Below the pieces are notes generated by a model. It did no database searches, was not told the DNA's origin, and worked only from the letters and a program-made list of their open reading frames with translations. A stretch of DNA of 64,000 nt from Diospyros lotus (Eukaryota; Streptophyta; Magnoliopsida; Ericales; Ebenaceae): the NCBI RefSeq assembly GCF_014633365.1, contig NC_068352.1, forward strand, positions 21,299,310 to 21,363,309. Direction: 5' to 3'. The position numbers and the translations under genes were made by a program. Below, piece after piece: positions 57,667 through 64,000 of this stretch. The stretch's first letter is position 1. Each line of letters begins with the position of its first letter.

Positions 57667-60526
57667 TGTAATGACCCAAATTTAATTATTTAATGTTGTG
57701 TCATGCTTTGAGGATTGAGTTGATTAGCCTTAATGTTTAATATGTTATTTTTAACGGTTATTAATTAAGTGTTGGGTCTAAGTTTGGAGTATCCAATAAT
57801 ATATAATGTCATATTCGAGTTTGGAGTCTTGTATTCGAATGGGGTGAGTCATATTCAAATGTGCCGTTGAGATTTTGAGTCTTGCATTCAAATAGATGAT
57901 GTAGCATTCGAATATACTAGATTGGGAAGGTTATCCGGATGACTAGAGGCTTATATATTCAAATGATCTCTTTGAGATTTTGTGAATGCCATTCGGATGC
58001 TATAGTGATCCATCCGGATAGGGTGTGGTGCATTCGGATAGGAGCATAGTTATTCAGATGGCCCATGTTTTAGTATTGTAGTTACCACCTTTCATCCAAA
58101 TTTTAACTTTTATGGATTTCGAATCTCAAAAAACTTAAAATATGAAAGTTGTAGATCTTTCTCTTGTTGTTCCATAGAATCTTGAATCGCCTCAATCGGA
58201 GCTCAAATGAGAGACTTATATTCAAAATACGAAGATGTGTCAAATCTATCCAGAATGTCCGTTTTCATTTAATTCCTCTCATTCAAAATACCTACTATAG
58301 CATCTGGATGGGTCTTTCTAAGACCAAATTTCTAGGCCATATTCTCAATTCAGAAGCTGCTTTTCAGGAGACATGTTGAGAATTTATTCTCCTTTCTTGC
58401 CATGTATTTGTACCCATTACCATTTGTCTCTTGCCTTTACCTATATATCAAAGGGAATGTTGAGGGAAGAAAATTGGTAGAGAGTTAGCCGAGAGAAGTG
58501 AGAAACAAGAAGAGAAAGAAGAAGAAGAGGTTGGGCTTAGCTTCTAAAATTAGCTTCATTCTCGTTTCAGGCAAGCATCGTACCCTTTTCATACCTTTCT
58601 TTTCCATTAGCAAGCTTCTTACCCACTTATTTCTCTAACACCCATGTTTAGTTTGAGAGAAAAGTTGCCACTTTCTTATTTTATATATTTCCTTACGGTT
58701 GTGTTGATTTACTAGAGGTTTGTAGTTGGAGTGGTCTGATAAGCCTGTTATTTGAGGATTATTCGAGGATTATATTCCTGTTATTGGAGGATTATGGACT
58801 TGATTTATTTCTTTACTGATTTGGTTTATTTTCTTACTGTGGTGTTGATTTACTAGAAATTATAATTGGAGTTTTCTGATAAGCTTATTATTTGAGGATT
58901 TATTGGAGGATTCACTCACTATGAGTTAGAGTTGGTTTTTGTTTGAGGATTATAAGCTTGTCTATTGCTAGTTTTCTCCATTTTGGTTGTACTCTTATGG
59001 TGATTTGGTCCATTTCTTTTCTATGTGTCGATTTACTAGAGGTTGTAGTAGGGGTTTTCAAATATGCTTGTTATTTGAGAATTTATTTAAGGAATATAGC
59101 CAGGCTCTGCCACTTTCTCGGTTGGTTTATTTCCTTACATGAATGGTTTAGTTTACTCACTGTTAAGATATATATGCTTTCATTTAAGGATCATAGGTAT
59201 GTTCTAGTTAGTTTCTCCATCTTGGTTAGATCCTTGTCAGATGGTGCGTCTTTTCTTATGAGTTTCGAAGGGCTTGGTTCTCCCTTCTGTTTGTTGTTGG
59301 AATGAAGCACGATTGCTTCGGATAGGTTCTTGTTAGAGGTTGATGTGGCTAAGAGTATTTGCATGTGTTTTCTTTTATTTTCAATATATTGTTAGTTCAA
59401 ATACATGCAAGGGTTTGGGAATATGCATTTGGGGGTCTCATGTGACTTGTGTGCTTGGCCACGGGCATATTGCATTAGATGTATCTTCCTAGTGGGGCGA
59501 GTAGGGCTTGATGCATGGTTTTATGGGGGCTATGTATCATCGCTTATGTTTATTATGCATTTGCATTATATTTAAACACGAGTACTGTATTGTAGGTGAT
59601 TTCCTATATGGGTGAGCAGGGCTTGATGCATGGTTTTATGAGGGCTATGTATCAACGTTTATGCTCATTATGCAATTACATTATATTTGTACATTGCATG
59701 GTTAAAGACATTGTGTGGGTGTGTTGTAATGGGTTTACAGACGCAGCTGGCATGCCAGATTTTATGGTTAGTTATCTTGTGATGTGATTACAGATATGTT
59801 AGCATGCCACTCTGAGTTTCAGTCATGCCGGACCGAGAGAACTTTGGCTCGATAAGTTATTTATTCTACCTTTCAGGGCAGTAATAGGTTTGTGATAGGG
59901 ACTTGGGTGTCGTATGTCTTATATGGGCCCCAAGAACTAGTATGTGCATATTTTATTATGCAACTTTTTTGTATATACTTGTCATGTGATTCATGGACAT
60001 GGGATGTATGATTGGTTGTCATGATTTGCATGAGTTTTGCACTTGGGTGCGATTTATTCTTTAGCTTCCATACTTTTATCGGCCTTTCCTTCCTTCTATG
60101 CTTGCTGAGTCATGTGACTTACTCTTGCTTCTTTTCATTCTAGGTAAGGACAAAGCTATGTATAGGGGTGAGGCTAGCAGTCTTGAGTTATCACGATATG
60201 TGGTGTACAGGGCAATCCTAGTAGATCCTAGTTAGTGTGTTCCTTGTGATGTTATGCCATGGATGTTTAGCACTTGAGTGCTTGGCATGATTTTTTGTAT
60301 GTGTATATGTATATACATCATGTAACCTGGTGACCGCTTATCTTTTGTATGCATGCCTAGGATGTGAGTTATGCTTCCGCATTTGTTTCTTATGTATGAG
60401 TATGGGTGATCCTAGTTGAGCATGCATGGCAGGTCAGGATGATTTCTATTATATTTTCTTTAACTCTCGTAGAGCTCTCGCTCAAGTTCTTTGGCTTAGC
60501 TGGGGTATCCAGGTGGTGGTCTTACA
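57667..60526 (+). mobile_element. Solo gypsy LTR (copy G), 2860 bp, TSD AGTAA
   Basis: Begins TGTAATGACCC and ends GGTGGTCTTACA, with AGTAA on both sides (57662-57666 and 60527-60531). A TATATAT box near 58443 is followed by a GA-rich leader-like region. Internal direct duplications include gggcttgatgcatggttttat (near 59507 and 59610) and gttgatttactagaggtt-like blocks (58693-59045). No gag or pol. Confidence 0.9.
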
Positions 60527-60885
60527 AGTAATGATTTGATATTTGCTTGATACTCAAGTACACAAGTTTTGTAATTGATTAAAGCCATTGATGCCATTGA
60601 TTTAGTCGAGTAACTTTGATTTGTTATTCGAGTAAGGATTGCATCCTTTTTGCCTTAAAATTTTCTCGAATGTTGTCTATTTTTACTCGACTAAAGATTC
60701 ATGATAGTTGATTACAAACTTTTTCTTACTCGATTAAAAATACTTCACAGAGATATTTTTAAAATACTTGATTACCAAAACATTTTTACTCGATTAAAAA
60801 CTAAATATACTCAACTAAGAACCAAATTTACTCGATTAATCTAAGCTTTGTATTCGACTATTTTTCCTCAAATTTCGATAACACC
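60527..60885. repeat. Copia 2 spacer with ACTCGATTA motifs, right part
   Basis: Continuation of 57560-57666 after LTR G. About a dozen tactcgatta, tactcgacta and gtcgagtaa motifs lie between the RNase H end and the extra 3' ORF. Confidence 0.8.
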
Positions 60886-60895
60886 TAATTCAATT

Positions 60896-61270
60896 CTGAT
60901 TTTTGTGAACAAATTTCTCTCTAAGGGTTTGGTAAATATATTAGCTAATTGATTTTTTGTTGGCACATATTCTAAGACTATATCCCTATTTTGAACATGA
61001 TCTCTAACGAAATGATGTCTTATTTAATAGAAATATGATTTACGTACCTTAATTTCATAATCCTCCAATTTTGTTTTAACCACAATATTTGTACACAACA
61101 ACTACTAGCTAAAACATATTCAGCTTCAATAGTGGAGGTGGCCACACTGTTTTGCTTTTTAGATGACCATGAGATCAACATACTTCCTAAAAAATGACAG
61201 GTACCACTAGTGTTTTTTCTATCCACTTTGCATCTAGCAAAGGCTGCATCAGCATGGACATGAAGTTCTA
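60896..61270 (-). pseudogene. Copia 2 RNase H
   Basis: Reads DRKNTSGTCHFLGSML, SWSSKKQNSVATSTIEAEYV and ASSCCVQILWLKQN. These are the copia RNase H blocks, with the acidic AEY present. Stops and a frameshift follow before the conserved FTKPL-like end near 60930. Confidence 0.85.
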
Positions 61271-62268
61271 AGGGAGAATTTCTAGCATACCATAGGCCTA
61301 AAGAAGAAGATCCCTTAAGATATTTGAAAATTCTCTTAACTGCTGCTAAGTGAGATTCTTTAGGATTACTTGATATCTAGCATAAATAGCAACACTAAAT
61401 AGTATAGCAAGTCTTAAGGCAGTGAGATAGAGAAGGGATCATATCATTCCTTTATATTTCTTTCAATCCACAGACTTACCACCTTCACCCTTATCCATTT
61501 TCACAAATGTGGTTATTAGGGTATCCATGGATTTTACCTCAGTCATATTGAATTTCTTTAGAATATTCTTAATATACTTAGATTAATTGATAACTATTCC
61601 TTATTTTAACTGCTTTATTTGTAATCCTAGGAAGTAATTCAATTCTCCTACTATGCTTATTTCAAATTCAGTTTGCATTATGGTAGAAAATTCTTTGCAT
61701 AAGCTATCATTAGTTGATCCAAAAATTATATCATCTACATAAATTTGGACTAAAAAAATATCTTTTTTATCTTTCTTAATATATAGAAAATTATTCTCGA
61801 TGAGGAAATTCTTTAAAGTTTCATACCAAGCCCTAGAAGCTTGCTTAAGTCTATAAAGGACCTTGGTAAGTTTGTACACATAATCCTCATGGATTGGATC
61901 CTCAAAGCCTGGGGATTGTTTAACATAAACTTTCTCTTTAATAAACCCATTTAGGAATGCACTTTGACATCCATTTGATATAAATTGAACCCTTTGTTAC
62001 AAGTATAAGCTAGCAATAACCTAATGGCTTCAAGTCTTGCTTTAGGTGCATATGTCTCATCAAAATCTATGCCTTCTTATTGGCTGTAACATTGAGCCAC
62101 TAATCTAACTTTATTTTTTACTATTGTCCTATTCTCATTCATCTTATTCCTAAACACCCATTTTATTCCTATGCCTTGCTTATCCTTTAGCTTAAGTACC
62201 AAGGTCCATACCTTGTTCCTTTCAAACTGATTTAGCTCTTCTTGCACAGCCATGATCCAACTAGGGTC
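61271..62268 (-). pseudogene. Copia 2 reverse transcriptase, broken
   Basis: Recognisable minus-strand blocks are [34 protein letters not shown] and GELNYFLGLQI. The catalytic YVDD is intact. Stops and small indels break the frame upstream of 61879 and again before 61601, so no full-length RT can be made. Confidence 0.88.
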
Positions 62269-62639
62269 TTATATAGCTTCATTTATATTTTTGGGTTCTA
62301 AATTTGATGGAAATGCCACATATTCACATTGGTTTCTAAGATAGGATCTTGTTTTTACACCTTGCTTGATATCCCCTAAAATTCTAGATTCATCAACATA
62401 AGATTTTTTTCTATGGACAAATGTATATTTTGGTTCTTCTTCTTCTTTCTTTTCTATTTGAGAATTTTGATTATTTTCCTTAAAGGGTTGCTCTAAAATT
62501 TCCCTTTCATTTTTTTCATCATTTTGCTGTGATAGGGGAATGTTTTCATTATTTTCATTGAAACTGACATGGATTGACTCCTCCACAACTAGAGTTCTTT
62601 TATTGTATATTCTATAAGCTTTGGTTGATGTAGAGTAAC
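62269..62639 (-). pseudogene. Copia 2 integrase-RT linker
   Basis: An open stretch from MEESIHVSFNENNENIP through an acidic, Asn/Glu-rich segment to TRSYLRNQCEYVAF and the beginning of the RT lead-in. It matches the linker of copia 1 in position and composition. Confidence 0.7.
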
Positions 62640-63569
62640 CTAAAAATATTCTCTCATCACTTTTAGGATCAAACTACCTAAGTTATCTTTTCCATTATTT
62701 AGGACAAAACACTTACATCCAAAAGCTCTAAAGTAAGATATATTTGGTTTTCTATCTTTATAAAGTTCATAAGGGGTTTTCTTAAGAATCAACCTAATAG
62801 AAACCCTATTCAAGATATAGCATGTAGTATTTACTACTTCAACCCAAAAATACCTAGGCAAGGAATTCTCACATAACATTGTTCTTACCATCTCAATTAG
62901 CGATCTATTTTTTCTCTCCACAACTCGTTGAGGAGTCCTTGGAGTTTCAAAGTTTTGAGAGATTCCATGTTCATCACTGAAACACTTGAAAGAAATATTC
63001 TCAAATTCTTTTCCATGATCAATCCTAATGCTTGAAATTTTTAGATCTTTTTTAGTGTGAATTCTTTTACACAATTTTATGAATTCATCAAATGTGTCAT
63101 CCTTATTCCTTAGAAATATTGTCCAAGTAAACCTTGAAGAGTCATCTACAACCACAACTATATAAGATTTTCCTCCTAGACTATGAGTTCTCATTGGTCC
63201 ACACAAATCCATATGAAGAAGTTCAAGTGGTCTAGAGGTTGAAACTATGTTCTTAGGTTTGAAAGAAGATCTAACTTGTTTTCCAAGCATACATGCATCA
63301 CATAAACTGTTTTTGTTTACATTCATTTCAGGAAGGCCATTTACCAAATCTCTTTTTATTATTTTTAAAATAAGATGCATACTAACAAGTTCTAGTCTCT
63401 TATGCCACATAACATTTTGGTTTTGATTTACAGCTACTAGGCAAGTGTCATTTCTTACTTCTCCTATGTTGATTATGTAAACATTTTCACCTCTTTTACT
63501 AGTAAAAATTTCAATTTTGGTCTTCTTATCTACTACATTACATCCATTCATGCTTATTAAAGGAAACAC
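62640..63569 (-). pseudogene. Copia 2 integrase
   Basis: 309 open codons. The HHCC finger is damaged: HKRLELVSM stands where H-x-R-LGH is expected, while CDACMLGK remains. The catalytic Asp residues lie in LHMDLCGPM and IRIDHGKEFE. The Glu block reads TPQRVVERKNR, two residues shorter than in copia 1, so an in-frame deletion sits next to the catalytic Glu. The frame ends at LKVMREYF through a frameshift. Confidence 0.88.
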
Positions 63570-64000
63570 TATAACCTTTATTACATAATTGACTAATAGT
63601 TAAAAGATCATGCTTAAGAACATTTACATAACAAACATAAAAAATATAAGTATGAGAAGAGTTAACTATAGTGCCTATACCTTCAATTTTAGCTCTTGAA
63701 TTGTCACTAAAGTTGATGTGGCTACCATGATGATCCTCCAGCTAGTTGAATATGCTCTTGCCTTTTGTCATATGTCTTGAACAACCACTATCTCTGAACA
63801 ACTTGACTCTAGAGTTGTTTGCTTTAAGGCACATGAACTACATTCAAGAAAACCTAACATTGGTACCCTATGAAGTCCGTTGGATTAGACACCTATCCTT
63901 CTACCATTTTAGTTTTCTTTACTACCCAAACTTTCTTAGTGACTAATTTTACTTCTTCCTTAGGAATCCAAACCTTTTTTTTATTTTATATGGTATTCCT
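63570..64000 (-). pseudogene. Copia 2 protease region, runs off the window
   Basis: Minus-strand fragments include a CSRHMTK-like remnant near 63770 and an N-to-I-V-rich stretch before the integrase, with several stops. Gag and the 5' LTR should lie beyond 64000. Confidence 0.6.

Overview
The window reads as nuclear DNA of a flowering plant, most likely a eudicot. It is AT-rich, its genes are split by introns, its transposon families are plant ones, and the only two well-preserved host genes are plant gene families. One is a two-exon class I (COMT-type) O-methyltransferase on the minus strand at 12095-14047. The other is an intronless DMP (DUF679) membrane-protein gene on the plus strand at 51154-51771. 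Almost everything else is transposable-element DNA, much of it nested, and many insertions can be bounded by target-site duplications (TSDs) read directly.

Layout, left to right. 1-1325 is the end of a non-autonomous CACTA-like element. 4600-10390 is a hAT-type element with a perfect 8-bp TSD; it contains a CACTA-like element (5543-7040) and a solo gypsy LTR (7614-10287, TSD TAATC). The OMT gene follows, with relics of partial duplication around it. 15165-16150 is a long-TIR Mutator-like element. 16550-17660 carries TCGA-core repeats of the copia type found again at 54-61 kb and holds a Harbinger-type MITE. 18976-21026 is a Pack-MULE-like element (9-bp TSD) that has captured two exons and the intron of a LOB-domain (LBD) gene. 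21470-22958 is a LINE copy with ORF1 but no ORF2 (16-bp TSD). 24537-26940 is a 19-bp minisatellite split by a solo copia LTR (TSD TTACC).

27101-32335 is gypsy LTR and pol-end sequence joined to the 3' part of a CACTA transposon. 32336-41495 is a SIRE/Maximus-like copia element on the minus strand (copia 1), with gag, protease, integrase, RT, RNase H, an extra 3' ORF and a 5' LTR. It is split by a 2.5-kb solo gypsy LTR. 41500-45728 is a pile of gypsy LTR pieces, one of them a complete solo LTR with TSD ACTTG. 47431-50665 holds further DNA-transposon remnants. After the DMP gene, 53830-64000 is a second, more decayed SIRE/Maximus-like copia element (copia 2), also minus strand, interrupted by a 475-bp hAT MITE (8-bp TSD) and a 2.86-kb solo gypsy LTR (TSD AGTAA). 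It runs off the right edge.

The most unusual signal is shared by the two copia elements. Each has an array of short TCGA-core palindromes (GTCGAC type in copia 1, ACTCGAGT/ACTCGATTA type in copia 2). Each array occurs both in the LTR and in the spacer between RNase H and an extra 3' ORF. The motif differs between elements but its placement does not. All boundaries and family calls come from reading the sequence by eye; no database search was possible.
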